The notes: a model not told the origin generated them from the letters alone. DNA of 6,981 bases from Altererythrobacter sp. (GCA_024636575.1 JAGXGU010000052.1:1-6981); one strand, 5' to 3'; positions 1-5,955 are shown, counted from the stretch's first letter. Made by a program: numbers and translations.

Positions 1-908
1 CCGTTGTTCTTGGGGGTGGAGATATAATCCTTGAACTTGCCGGGAATGCATTGCCAGGTGGTGTGGAGGATCCCCATCGCCCGGTAACATTCCGCTTCGT
101 TATCCACGATCACCCGGAAGGCCATGATGTCGGTAATCTGCTCGAAGCTGACGTGGCGTTCGGCCATCTTCTTCCAGATCGAATAGGGATGCTTTTCCCG
201 GCCCCAGACTTTCACGGCCAAGCCTGCCTCTGCCAACGCCTGCTTCATCGTCAGCGCAATCGCATCGACCTGCCCGCCATCCTGCTTGCGGATCTGTTCC
301 AGACGGCCGGTGATTGTCTGATAGGCTTCCGGTTCAACCTGTTCGAAGGCGAGCAGCTGCATTTCGCGCATATATTCATACATGCCCACCCGCTCTGCCA
401 GTGGGGCGTAGATATCCATCGTTTCGCGGGCAATCCGGGCGCGCTTGTCCGGCGATTTGATGAAGTGCAGCGTGCGCATATTGTGCAGCCGGTCGGCCAG
501 TTTGACCAGAAGCACGCGGATGTCTTCCGACATGGCGAGCAGGAATTTGCGCAGATTTTCCGCCGCCCGCTCATCTTCGGGCATGACCTCGATCTTGCTC
601 AGCTTGGTGACCCCGTCCACCAGCCGCGCCACTTCGGGCCCGAAATTTTCCTCGATATCCTCTATCGTGGCCAGCGTGTCTTCCACCGTATCGTGGAGCA
701 GCGCGGTTATGATCGTTTCCTGATCCAGCTTCAGGTCGGTCATCAGACCGGCCACTTCTACCGGATGGCTGAAATAGGGATCGCCCGATGCGCGTTTCTG
801 GGCGCCATGTTTCTGCACGGTATAGACATAGGCACGGTTCAGCAGCGCCTCGTCGGCGTTAGGGTCATAGGCCTTGACCCGTTCCACAAGTTCATACTGG
901 CGCAGCAT
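1..908 (-). CDS. rel: Bifunctional (p)ppGpp synthetase/hydrolase Rel (RelA/SpoT homologue), N-terminal part, cut by window edge
   Basis: This gene makes and degrades the alarmone (p)ppGpp in the cytoplasm and so controls the stringent response. 302 complete codons are visible; the rest lies beyond position 1. The HD hydrolase domain comes first: H48-P49, the HD-x2-ED centre at H72-D73 and E76-D77, and the KLADRLHNMRT block at 136-146. The hydrolase residues are intact, which argues for a bifunctional Rel/SpoT enzyme rather than a RelA-type synthetase-only protein. The synthetase domain begins near 230, with GREKHPYSIWKKM at 236-248 and the loop IPGKFKDYISTPK at 288-300. That loop is of the basic (RxKD-like) type found in bifunctional enzymes, although the first Arg is Lys here. 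The TGS and ACT regions are off the window. The ATG at 908 is the only reasonable start: an in-frame TAG lies three codons upstream, and the ribosome site is weak. Alphaproteobacterial homologues are also called spoT or rsh. Confidence 0.97.
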   Translation of the reverse strand, partial: MLRQYELVERVKAYDPNADEALLNRAYVYTVQKHGAQKRASGDPYFSHPVEVAGLMTDLKLDQETIITALLHDTVEDTLATIEDIEENFGPEVARLVDGVTKLSKIEVMPEDERAAENLRKFLLAMSEDIRVLLVKLADRLHNMRTLHFIKSPDKRARIARETMDIYAPLAERVGMYEYMREMQLLAFEQVEPEAYQTITGRLEQIRKQDGGQVDAIALTMKQALAEAGLAVKVWGREKHPYSIWKKMAERHVSFEQITDIMAFRVIVDNEAECYRAMGILHTTWQCIPGKFKDYISTPKNN

Positions 909-927
909 TACTGACTAGATGTGCGGT

Positions 928-946
928 TTGCCCGCGCTAAGGGCAA
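928..946 (-). other. Short hairpin in the 71-bp gap between the aminopeptidase gene and rel
   Basis: TTGCCC and GGGCAA form a six-base-pair stem with a seven-base loop. No T tract follows on either strand, so it is not a convincing intrinsic terminator. It could be a weak attenuating structure or chance. I saw no clear -35/-10 promoter for rel in this gap, so rel may be read through from the aminopeptidase gene. Confidence 0.25.
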
Positions 947-979
947 GCGGAAAGCATATCCCGCCTTCGTTTCCGGCCA

Positions 980-2863
980 TTACATCACCAATTTATCGAC
1001 CGTACCTTGCGTCACCGCGTGATAGGTCGGACGGGTCTTCGCATATATGCGCTTTGCGATTGGCGGCCCCCATGCCCCTTGCTCCATCAATGCCTCGAAC
1101 AGCGGCGCCACAAATTTGCGGCGGCCAACGGTGGACAGGAATTTCTCCGCCGCGGGAACAGCGGGATCATAGCGGTTTTCCAGCGCCAGTTCGAGCCACA
1201 GGAACAGCACTTCATTATTGCCCGTCTTCGAAAGGCCGAGCTCCCTGTCGAGCGCGGCCAGTTGCTGATCGTTCAATTCACGCGGCAATTTCGCCAGCAG
1301 GCGCTGGCGTTCCGCTGCGGTCCATTTGGCCCAGGCAGCCGGATCGACCGTGCCACTGGCCGCATAAGCCGCCGCCGCAGCGTCAACCTCAGCGAATGCA
1401 GCCGGATCAGGGCGCACGGCATTGCTCGGCAGGCCAGGCTGGTAAACCCATTCGTCCAGCATCAATTTTGCTTCCAGCGCGGCATCGCCCTTGACCAGAT
1501 TTTCACGCATATCGGCCAGGAACATGGCCGAAGTCGCAGGCTGAAATGCGTGGCGATCAAACCAGCTTTCCAGCCATGCATCGAATTTCTCCCGGCCGAC
1601 AATCGTTTCGACCGTGCGCAGGAACACTGCGCCCTTATCATAGATAATTCCGCTGGCGCCGCCATCCGGGATGGCCAGATCTGGCGGGAGATGGAGCTGC
1701 GTGATCGGGTTGGTAACACCTTCTTCCGCCAGCGTTTTTTCCATCTCCGCAAAACTCAGCGCCGCTTCCTGGTTCGCCCGCCTGGCGCCATATAATTCCT
1801 CGATAATCCGGTTTTCGAAATAACTGGTGGTACCTTCGTTCAGCCAACTATCCGCCCAATTGGCATTGGTCACCAGATTGCCCGACCAGCTATGCGCCAG
1901 TTCATGCGCGACCAGACCCGTCAGGCTCTTGTCGCCCGCGATGAAGGTCGGCGTCAGAAATGTCATCACCGGGTTTTCCATGCCGCCATAGGGAAAGCTG
2001 GGCGGCAGCACGATCATGTCATAGCGGCCCCAGCGATAGGGGCCGTAGAGTTTTTCTGCCGCGTCGATCATCTTTTCCGTATCGGTCAGTTCGTTGGCGG
2101 CGCGTTCCAGCATGACCGGTTCGGTCCATACGCCCGACCTTGGACCCAGTTCCTTGAACACGATGTCGCCCGCGGCAATTGCAATCAGATAGGGCGCGAC
2201 CGGCTTGTCCATTTTGAAGGTAAAGGCGCGTTTGCCATCCCCCGCAGCTACCGGCTCGCCCATAACCAGACCGGACATCACCACTGTCAGCGGCTCCGGC
2301 GCGATAATCCGCGCTTCCCATGTCTGGCGGATACCGGGGCTGTCCTGCGTGGGGATCCATGTCCGGTTCAGCGTCGGCTGGCCCTGGCTTAACAGATAGG
2401 GATGTTTGCCGCCCGCCGTTTGCTGCGGCGCAAGCCATTGCAATGCCTCCGCATTCCTGGCCGAATAGACCACGGTGATCTGCCGCGTGCCGTCTATGCT
2501 GACTGTCACGGGGCTGCCCTTGCCTTCTACCGCATCGCCGACCGTGAATGCCAGCGGCGCGCCGCCTTCATCGGTGATTCCGGAAATTTCCAGTCCGTTG
2601 CTGTCGAGGATGACCGTGTCCGCATCGTCCGCCGCCAGGATATCCAGCGTGGCAGAACCCGCCACCGTCTGCGTATCGAAATCAAGCGCCAGGTTCAGCG
2701 CAACATGCGTCACCCGCGCCACTTCCGGCTGGGCGAAGGTGAACGGATCCTTTGCATCCTCGGTGGTCAGGATGGGGGATACGATCGCCGCCGTTTGGGG
2801 CGTATCGCCAAGGGGCGAACACGCACCCGCAAGCAACAACAGGAAAGAGGCAAGCAAACGCAT
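980..2863 (-). CDS. M1 family metallo-aminopeptidase lipoprotein, LTA4H-like
   Basis: A zinc aminopeptidase that removes N-terminal residues from peptides, predicted to be a lipid-anchored envelope protein of 627 aa. Residues 1-15 form a lipoprotein signal peptide (MRLLASFLLLLAGAC) with C15 as the lipidated cysteine. C15 is the only cysteine in the protein. The N-terminal beta domain is followed by the substrate-binding GGMEN motif (293-297). The zinc site is HELAH (320-324), with the third ligand E343 exactly 18 residues later in WLNEG. Y408 in IIYDKG matches the catalytic tyrosine. The stretch HSWSGNLVTN and the YQPGLPS segment (474-480) resemble leukotriene A4 hydrolase and cold-active aminopeptidases, and an alpha-helical C-terminal domain follows. 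An open frame continues upstream to 3016, but the ATG at 2863 is preferred because it starts the signal peptide and has GGAG six bases upstream. Epoxide hydrolase activity cannot be judged from sequence. The natural substrate is unknown, probably short peptides. Confidence 0.95.
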   Translation of the reverse strand: MRLLASFLLLLAGACSPLGDTPQTAAIVSPILTTEDAKDPFTFAQPEVARVTHVALNLALDFDTQTVAGSATLDILAADDADTVILDSNGLEISGITDEGGAPLAFTVGDAVEGKGSPVTVSIDGTRQITVVYSARNAEALQWLAPQQTAGGKHPYLLSQGQPTLNRTWIPTQDSPGIRQTWEARIIAPEPLTVVMSGLVMGEPVAAGDGKRAFTFKMDKPVAPYLIAIAAGDIVFKELGPRSGVWTEPVMLERAANELTDTEKMIDAAEKLYGPYRWGRYDMIVLPPSFPYGGMENPVMTFLTPTFIAGDKSLTGLVAHELAHSWSGNLVTNANWADSWLNEGTTSYFENRIIEELYGARRANQEAALSFAEMEKTLAEEGVTNPITQLHLPPDLAIPDGGASGIIYDKGAVFLRTVETIVGREKFDAWLESWFDRHAFQPATSAMFLADMRENLVKGDAALEAKLMLDEWVYQPGLPSNAVRPDPAAFAEVDAAAAAYAASGTVDPAAWAKWTAAERQRLLAKLPRELNDQQLAALDRELGLSKTGNNEVLFLWLELALENRYDPAVPAAEKFLSTVGRRKFVAPLFEALMEQGAWGPPIAKRIYAKTRPTYHAVTQGTVDKLVM

Positions 2864-2869
2864 CGGATT

Positions 2870-2875
2870 CTCCAA
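2870..2875 (-). promoter_or_regulatory. Ribosome binding site that fixes the aminopeptidase start
   Basis: On the minus strand TTGGAG ends six bases before the ATG at 2863. It supports that start over in-frame upstream ATGs, which would add 51 residues in front of a clear lipoprotein signal peptide. Confidence 0.7.
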
Positions 2876-3031
2876 GGGAGGCAAATGGCATGGGGTGCCG
2901 GAACAGGGCGCGGCTTTCGCGCCGCTGATATCAGGTTGCATGGGCAAATGCAGGATCGCCGGGCGCTCGGCAAGCAGACTTTTCGCAACTGCGCCGCCGG
3001 GCGCGCATTCCGGCAATGGCTGTCAGACCCC

Positions 3032-3079
3032 TGGTCCGGGGCAGGAATGGTCCGGGACAGGAATGGTCTGGGGCAGGAA
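3032..3079. repeat. Three tandem copies of a 16-bp unit
   Basis: On the plus strand the units are TGGTCCGGGGCAGGAA (3032-3047), TGGTCCGGGACAGGAA (3048-3063) and TGGTCTGGGGCAGGAA (3064-3079). They abut without spacers, and units two and three each differ from the first at one base. They lie about 170 bp upstream of the aminopeptidase start and about 85 bp past the small gene's stop. Because 16 is not a multiple of three, the array is unlikely to be a coding repeat. It may be a minisatellite-like slippage product or a cluster of binding sites; the sequence alone does not decide. Confidence 0.9.
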
Positions 3080-3163
3080 CCTATCGCGCATCTGCCAGCA
3101 ATCACCCCTGGTCGAAAACCCCCTCGCCGCCGCGCAGCACAGGCGCAGGCGGCCCCGCGCCGG

Positions 3164-3424
3164 TCACTCAGCCATTGTCGGGGGCGGGCTTTGGGTTTCT
3201 GTCGGAGTATTTGTTATCGGTGTTTCCGGCAATTGGACCGGCACACCGCCTTCCGGGGCGGTGGTGAATTCATCGCTCGGCAGCGTTGCCTCCGGTTCAT
3301 CAGCGACTGGGACTTCAGCGACCGGATCAAAGAACCAATAGATCAGAATTGCGAACAGCACCGCGATGATTACGATCCAGAACCAATTGCCCCGTTCCGG
3401 AGGGCTATCTTGAACATCTGCCAT
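3164..3424 (-). CDS. Small single-pass membrane protein, unknown function
   Basis: I do not recognise this 86-aa protein. A short polar N-terminus (MADVQDSPPERG) leads into one strongly hydrophobic, aromatic-rich helix at about residues 13-32, flanked by W14, W16 and W30. A tail of about 54 residues follows, rich in Pro, Glu and Thr and nearly free of basic residues, so it looks disordered. An N-in/C-out arrangement with a periplasmic tail is an inference. The ATG at 3424 is preferred because GGGA (3431-3434) sits six bases upstream; an in-frame ATG at 3436 would add MGIA but has a poorer ribosome site. It lies 114 bp after hemF and 300 bp before the aminopeptidase gene, all on the same strand. 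Support for a real gene is the clean TM helix, the ribosome site and its fit in the gap; there is no family match. Confidence 0.6.
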   Translation of the reverse strand: MADVQDSPPERGNWFWIVIIAVLFAILIYWFFDPVAEVPVADEPEATLPSDEFTTAPEGGVPVQLPETPITNTPTETQSPPPTMAE

Positions 3425-3538
3425 TGCAATTCCCATTCAGCTGTCTCGCCGCCAACCCGGCGATGTCCGAACTTGCGCCAGGCCGAATCTACATGTGATC
3501 CGTAAATTCCCCTAATCAGCTTCCGGTCCCAGTCAGGG

Positions 3539-4420
3539 TCAGGTCCACACCGCTTCGGGCGGCAGGCTCATCAGGATCGCGTCGATATTGCCCCCGGTTT
3601 TCAGGCCGAACAAAGTCCCCCGGTCATAAACCAGATTGAATTCCGCATATCGCCCGCGCCATTGCAGCTGCTGCAATTTGTCGGCATCGGTGAATTCCGC
3701 ATTCATCCGGCGGCGAACCAGCTTTGGATAGATATCGAGGAAAGTCTGGCCGACATCCCTGGTGAACGCGAAATTGCGGTCCCATGCCCCGGCCTCGCCC
3801 ACTTCCATATGATCGTAGAAAATGCCGCCTACCCCGCGGTGGCATTGCCGGTGCGGGATGTAGAAATAATCATCCGCCCATTTCTTGAACCGGTCGTAAT
3901 AGGTCGGGTTATGCCGGGCGCAGGTGGCGCGGAAGGCCGCATGGAATTCTGCAGTATCCTCCTCATAGGGGATCGGGGGATTGAGATCGGCCCCGCCGCC
4001 AAACCATGCCTTGCCGGTGGTCAGGAACCGGGTATTCATATGCACTGCGGGCACATGCGGGTTGGCCATATGCGCCACCAGGCTGATGCCGGTAGCGGAA
4101 AAGCCGGGATTATCCGCATCCGCACCATTGATCGACGCGGCAAACTCGGGCGAGAAATTGCCCCGCACGGTTGATACATTGACGCCGACTTTCTCGAATA
4201 CCTTGCCCTTCATCAATCCCTGCACACCGCCGCCGGGATCGTGGTCCGGATCAGGATTTCCGTCCTCCTCACGGTTCCACGGGGTAAACCGGAAGGACGC
4301 ATCGCTGCCCGCCTCCCGCTCGATTGCCTCGAATTCATCGCAAATCCGCGTTCGAAGATCTTCGAACCAGATCTTAGCAAGAGCGGTGTGTTCAGCGGAT
4401 GTTTGAGTCGTTTCGGTCAT
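3539..4420 (-). CDS. hemF: Oxygen-dependent coproporphyrinogen III oxidase HemF
   Basis: HemF oxidatively decarboxylates coproporphyrinogen III to protoporphyrinogen IX, using O2, in the cytoplasm during haem synthesis. The protein is 293 aa from this start, close to the roughly 300 aa of the family. Visible hallmarks, in order, are the N-terminal WFEDLR segment, AVHMNTR (about 125-131), AWFGGGADL (138-146), the conserved IPHR segment (about 188-191), GVGGIFYD (196-203), and the long C-terminal signature from QWRGRYAEF to VYDRGT (about 253-269), followed by GLKTGG and ILMSLPPEA. Four conserved histidines thought to line the active site appear present. NID replaces the more usual RIE/RVE before the AILMSLPP block, a minor variation. 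Start choice is uncertain: the ATG at 4420 begins MTETTQ, while an in-frame ATG at 4438 adds MASLLA. Neither has a strong ribosome site. The gene is divergent from pdeM, with under 50 bp between starts. Confidence 0.96.
   Translation of the reverse strand: MTETTQTSAEHTALAKIWFEDLRTRICDEFEAIEREAGSDASFRFTPWNREEDGNPDPDHDPGGGVQGLMKGKVFEKVGVNVSTVRGNFSPEFAASINGADADNPGFSATGISLVAHMANPHVPAVHMNTRFLTTGKAWFGGGADLNPPIPYEEDTAEFHAAFRATCARHNPTYYDRFKKWADDYFYIPHRQCHRGVGGIFYDHMEVGEAGAWDRNFAFTRDVGQTFLDIYPKLVRRRMNAEFTDADKLQQLQWRGRYAEFNLVYDRGTLFGLKTGGNIDAILMSLPPEAVWT
4350..4367. repeat. Perfect 18-bp palindrome within hemF
   Basis: GTTCGAAGATCTTCGAAC equals its own reverse complement. It encodes most of the conserved WFEDLR segment near the start of HemF, so it may simply follow from the codons for Phe-Glu-Asp-Leu-Arg. 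In RNA it could fold as a seven-base-pair hairpin with a GATC loop about 55 bases into the hemF message. Confidence 0.9.
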
Positions 4421-4466
4421 CGCCAACAGGCTTGCCATCCCGCAAGCGCTGGGGCAAGTGGAACCA
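4421..4466. promoter_or_regulatory. Compact divergent hemF/pdeM start region
   Basis: Only 46 bp separate the chosen starts of hemF (minus) and pdeM (plus), or 28 bp if hemF starts at 4438. Promoters for both genes must therefore overlap each other or lie inside the opposite coding sequence. The segment contains an inverted repeat, CTTGCC (4431-4436) and GGCAAG (4453-4458), and a nested CTTGC-N6-GCAAG (4431-4446). These could be an operator or chance. I could not assign -35/-10 elements. Confidence 0.35.
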
Positions 4467-5174
4467 ATGGTTCCCCTTTCGTTCGCCCACCAGGAATTTT
4501 TTCTGACAGACAGTCGCGCGCTGTTCTGGCCGCAGGAAAATGCCCTGCTGGTGGCTGATCTGCATCTGGAGAAGGCGAGCTTTTATGCGCTTCATGGCCA
4601 GATGCTGCCGCCTTATGACAGCCGCGAGACGCTGGAGCGGCTGGCGCGGGCGATTCGCGAAACCGGCGCCCGGCGGGTGTTTACGCTGGGGGATAATTTC
4701 CACGACGCAGGCGGCGCGGCGCGGCTGGAACCCCATGCGGTGGGTATGCTGGCGGCGCTGACCCGGGCGACCGACTGGGTGTGGATCACCGGCAATCACG
4801 ACGCGCAGATTGGCGGCGCGAAAGCCGAGAATCTCGCAGGCGGCACTTTGACACAGGAATTGGAGGTCGCCGGGATGATCCTGCGGCACCAGGCACAGCC
4901 GGGCGAGACGCGGCCGGAATTTTCCGGTCACTACCACCCGCGCCTGCAGATTACCGCGCGGCAGAGGCATATCCGCCGCCCCTGCGCGGTTGTCAGCCGC
5001 GATGCTGCCGGGTCCGGCCGGATGATCCTGCCCGCATTCGGAGCCTTGACCGGCGGAATGAATGCCGCAGATCCGGCCATTATCAAAGCAATGCAACCGG
5101 CCAATACAATACATGCCATGTTGCCTGCAGGCGGAAAACTGGTGAAGTTCGCGCTGTGGCAACAGGCAGCGTAG
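4467..5174 (+). CDS. pdeM: PdeM-like metallophosphoesterase (ligase-associated DNA damage response endonuclease family)
   Basis: A 235-aa calcineurin-like metallophosphoesterase matching the PdeM family, described as a DNA-repair endonuclease/phosphoesterase often encoded with an Lhr-type helicase, a DNA ligase and an exonuclease. The two-metal site is complete (numbering from this ATG): DLHLEK (31-36, with D31 and H33), the family-typical LPPYDSRETL (47-56), GDNFHD (75-80, D76), GNHD (109-112, N110 and H111), H141 in ILRHQ, and GHYHPR (154-159, H155 and H157). No signal peptide is seen, so it should be cytoplasmic. A GTG at 4458 would add three residues, but the GGGG before it is only three bases away; the ATG at 4467 has GTGGA four bases upstream and is preferred. 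None of the usual repair partners is in this window; the neighbours are hemF (divergent) and infC (140 bp downstream). Confidence 0.92.
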   Translation: MVPLSFAHQEFFLTDSRALFWPQENALLVADLHLEKASFYALHGQMLPPYDSRETLERLARAIRETGARRVFTLGDNFHDAGGAARLEPHAVGMLAALTRATDWVWITGNHDAQIGGAKAENLAGGTLTQELEVAGMILRHQAQPGETRPEFSGHYHPRLQITARQRHIRRPCAVVSRDAAGSGRMILPAFGALTGGMNAADPAIIKAMQPANTIHAMLPAGGKLVKFALWQQAA

Positions 5175-5200
5175 AGCGGGCGGAGTCGCTCCAATTCAAC
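5175..5200 (+). other. Weak hairpin just after pdeM
   Basis: GAGCG (5175-5179 region) and CGCTC form a five-base-pair stem with an eight-base loop immediately after the pdeM stop. It can also refold as GGAG-TCG-CTCC. No T run follows, so termination here would be weak and pdeM transcripts may continue into infC. Confidence 0.3.
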
Positions 5201-5251
5201 AGTCCGGCAAATTCTGATCGATTCGGGCGTAACCCCTAGCGTTTCTCCACA

Positions 5252-5292
5252 TTCGACACTAAGTAGCCCCCAGTGATACCAACTGGCTCGAA
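5252..5292 (+). promoter_or_regulatory. Possible structured leader just upstream of the infC ribosome site
   Basis: In the infC leader TTCGA (5252-5256) can pair with TCGAA (5288-5292). Inside it AGC-CCC-CAGT (5265-5274) can pair with ACTGGCT (5282-5288) around a CCC bulge and a seven-base loop; the two stems compete for one base, 5288. The structure ends eight bases before the Shine-Dalgarno sequence, where folding could influence translation. It was found by eye; no energy was calculated and no known riboswitch or ribosomal-protein leader was recognised. The rest of 5175-5314 holds no clear gene. Confidence 0.35.
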
Positions 5293-5300
5293 GCAATTTC

Positions 5301-5306
5301 AAGGAG
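5301..5306 (+). promoter_or_regulatory. Strong Shine-Dalgarno sequence of infC
   Basis: AAGGAG lies eight bases before the ATA at 5315. It is too far (71 bases) from the first in-frame ATG at 5378 to serve that codon. It therefore decides in favour of the ATA start. Confidence 0.85.
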
Positions 5307-5314
5307 ACTAACCC

Positions 5315-5857
5315 ATAGCTCGTCCACCCCGGCGCACGAATAGCCCGCCCATCAAGAGCGGCCCGCGCTACGACAACATGATTCAATCGGACAAGGTCCG
5401 CGTGATTGACGAAACCGGCGAAAATGTCGGTGTCATGTACACCAAGGAAGCCATCGAAGCGGCGGCCATGCTTGGCCTGAATTTGGTCGAAGTATCGCCC
5501 AACGCCGATCCCCCCGTGTGCAAATATCTCGACGTCGGCAAACACCGCTTTGAAGCGCAGAAAAAAGCCAACGCCGCGCGCAAGACGCAAAAGACGCAAG
5601 ACATCAAAGAGGTCAAAATGCGTCCCAATATCGACACGCATGATTATGATGTGAAGATGCGCAATGTGAACAAATTCATCGAACATGGGGACAAGGTGAA
5701 GATCACCCTGCGTTTCCGTGGCCGCGAAATGGCGCATCAGGAATTGGGCATGAACCTGCTCAAGCGGGTGCAGGATGACACGGCAGAAGTCGCCAAGATC
5801 GAAGCCTATCCGCGCCTCGAAGGGCGCCAGATGCTCATGGTGCTGTCACCCAAATAG
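5315..5857 (+). CDS. infC: Translation initiation factor IF3, apparently starting at ATA
   Basis: IF3 binds the 30S subunit, keeps it apart from 50S and checks start-codon/initiator-tRNA pairing. From the ATA the protein is 180 aa, the same length as E. coli IF3. The N-terminal extension reads (M)ARPPRRTNSPPIKSGPRYDN, typical of IF3 in being basic and leading into the N-domain. The family signature CKYLDVGKHRFEAQKK lies at about 69-84. The C-domain includes KEVKMRP, DYDVKMRNVNKFIEHGDKVK and the strongly conserved KITLRFRGREMAH, and ends MLMVLSPK. Start choice: an in-frame TAA is two codons upstream (5309-5311), no ATG/GTG/TTG lies between it and 5378, and the ribosome site fits 5315. Starting at 5378 would lose 21 residues. 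IF3 is known to repress its own non-AUG-initiated message (AUU in E. coli), so the same control is inferred. No rpmI/rplT follows; a terminator comes directly after. Confidence 0.97.
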   Translation: MARPPRRTNSPPIKSGPRYDNMIQSDKVRVIDETGENVGVMYTKEAIEAAAMLGLNLVEVSPNADPPVCKYLDVGKHRFEAQKKANAARKTQKTQDIKEVKMRPNIDTHDYDVKMRNVNKFIEHGDKVKITLRFRGREMAHQELGMNLLKRVQDDTAEVAKIEAYPRLEGRQMLMVLSPK

Positions 5858-5880
5858 GCTGACCTTACCGGCAACAGAAT

Positions 5881-5915
5881 AAAGGGGGTGTCCGGATCGG
5901 GCGCCCCCCTTTTTT
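5881..5915 (+). terminator. Rho-independent terminator of infC, possibly bidirectional
   Basis: AAAGGGGG (5881-5888) pairs with CCCCCTTT (5905-5912). The stem continues inward through TGTCC and GGGCG with G-U pairs and a one-base bulge to a five-base GGATC loop, and a six-T run spans 5910-5915. It begins 23 bases after the infC stop. On the minus strand the same stem is followed by TTTATT, so it may also back up termination of the converging receptor gene. Confidence 0.88.
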
Positions 5916-5955
5916 GTCGCGAAACCGGAATGAAGATTGTGGCCGGACAACAAGA

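Larger units (their letters stand above)
2864..3163. other. 300-bp intergenic region without a supportable gene
   Basis: This gap lies between the small membrane protein gene and the aminopeptidase gene, both read on the minus strand. It holds the 16-bp tandem repeat described separately and the aminopeptidase ribosome site. Near 3131-3162 a GC-rich segment has GGCGC and GCGCC arms just past the small gene's stop, but no T tract, so it is a poor terminator. I could not identify a clear -35/-10 pair. Open frames crossing it on both strands (for example about 3105-2767 on the minus strand) look like chance: rich in Arg, Pro and Cys and without a recognisable domain. Confidence 0.6.

Noticed and set aside
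51..914. Long plus-strand open frame opposite rel
   Set aside because: It lies antisense to a clear Rel protein and has no recognisable domain; open frames in the opposite strand are common in GC-rich coding sequence.
2864..3016. N-terminal extension of the aminopeptidase to 3016
   Set aside because: It would bury the lipoprotein signal peptide 51 residues inside the protein, and the ATG at 2863 has its own GGAG.
3032..3079. Tandem units considered as a CRISPR array
   Set aside because: Units are 16 bp and directly abutting, with no spacers and no cas genes nearby.
2402..3505. Plus-strand open frame of 367 codons crossing the aminopeptidase start, the gap and the small gene
   Set aside because: Composition is dominated by Arg, Gln, Gly and Ala with no domain; it runs across the tandem repeats and opposite two better-supported genes.
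4392..5162. Minus-strand open frame opposite pdeM
   Set aside because: Antisense to a gene with all metallophosphoesterase motifs; its translation is rich in His, Arg and Gln without a family.
5273..5311. Upstream 12-codon frame (GTG start) in the infC leader
   Set aside because: No ribosome site precedes the GTG and a frame this short is expected by chance; kept only as a remark in the leader finding.
4931..5737. Minus-strand open frame spanning the end of pdeM, the leader and infC
   Set aside because: It crosses two genes and a leader on the opposite strand and has no recognised domain.
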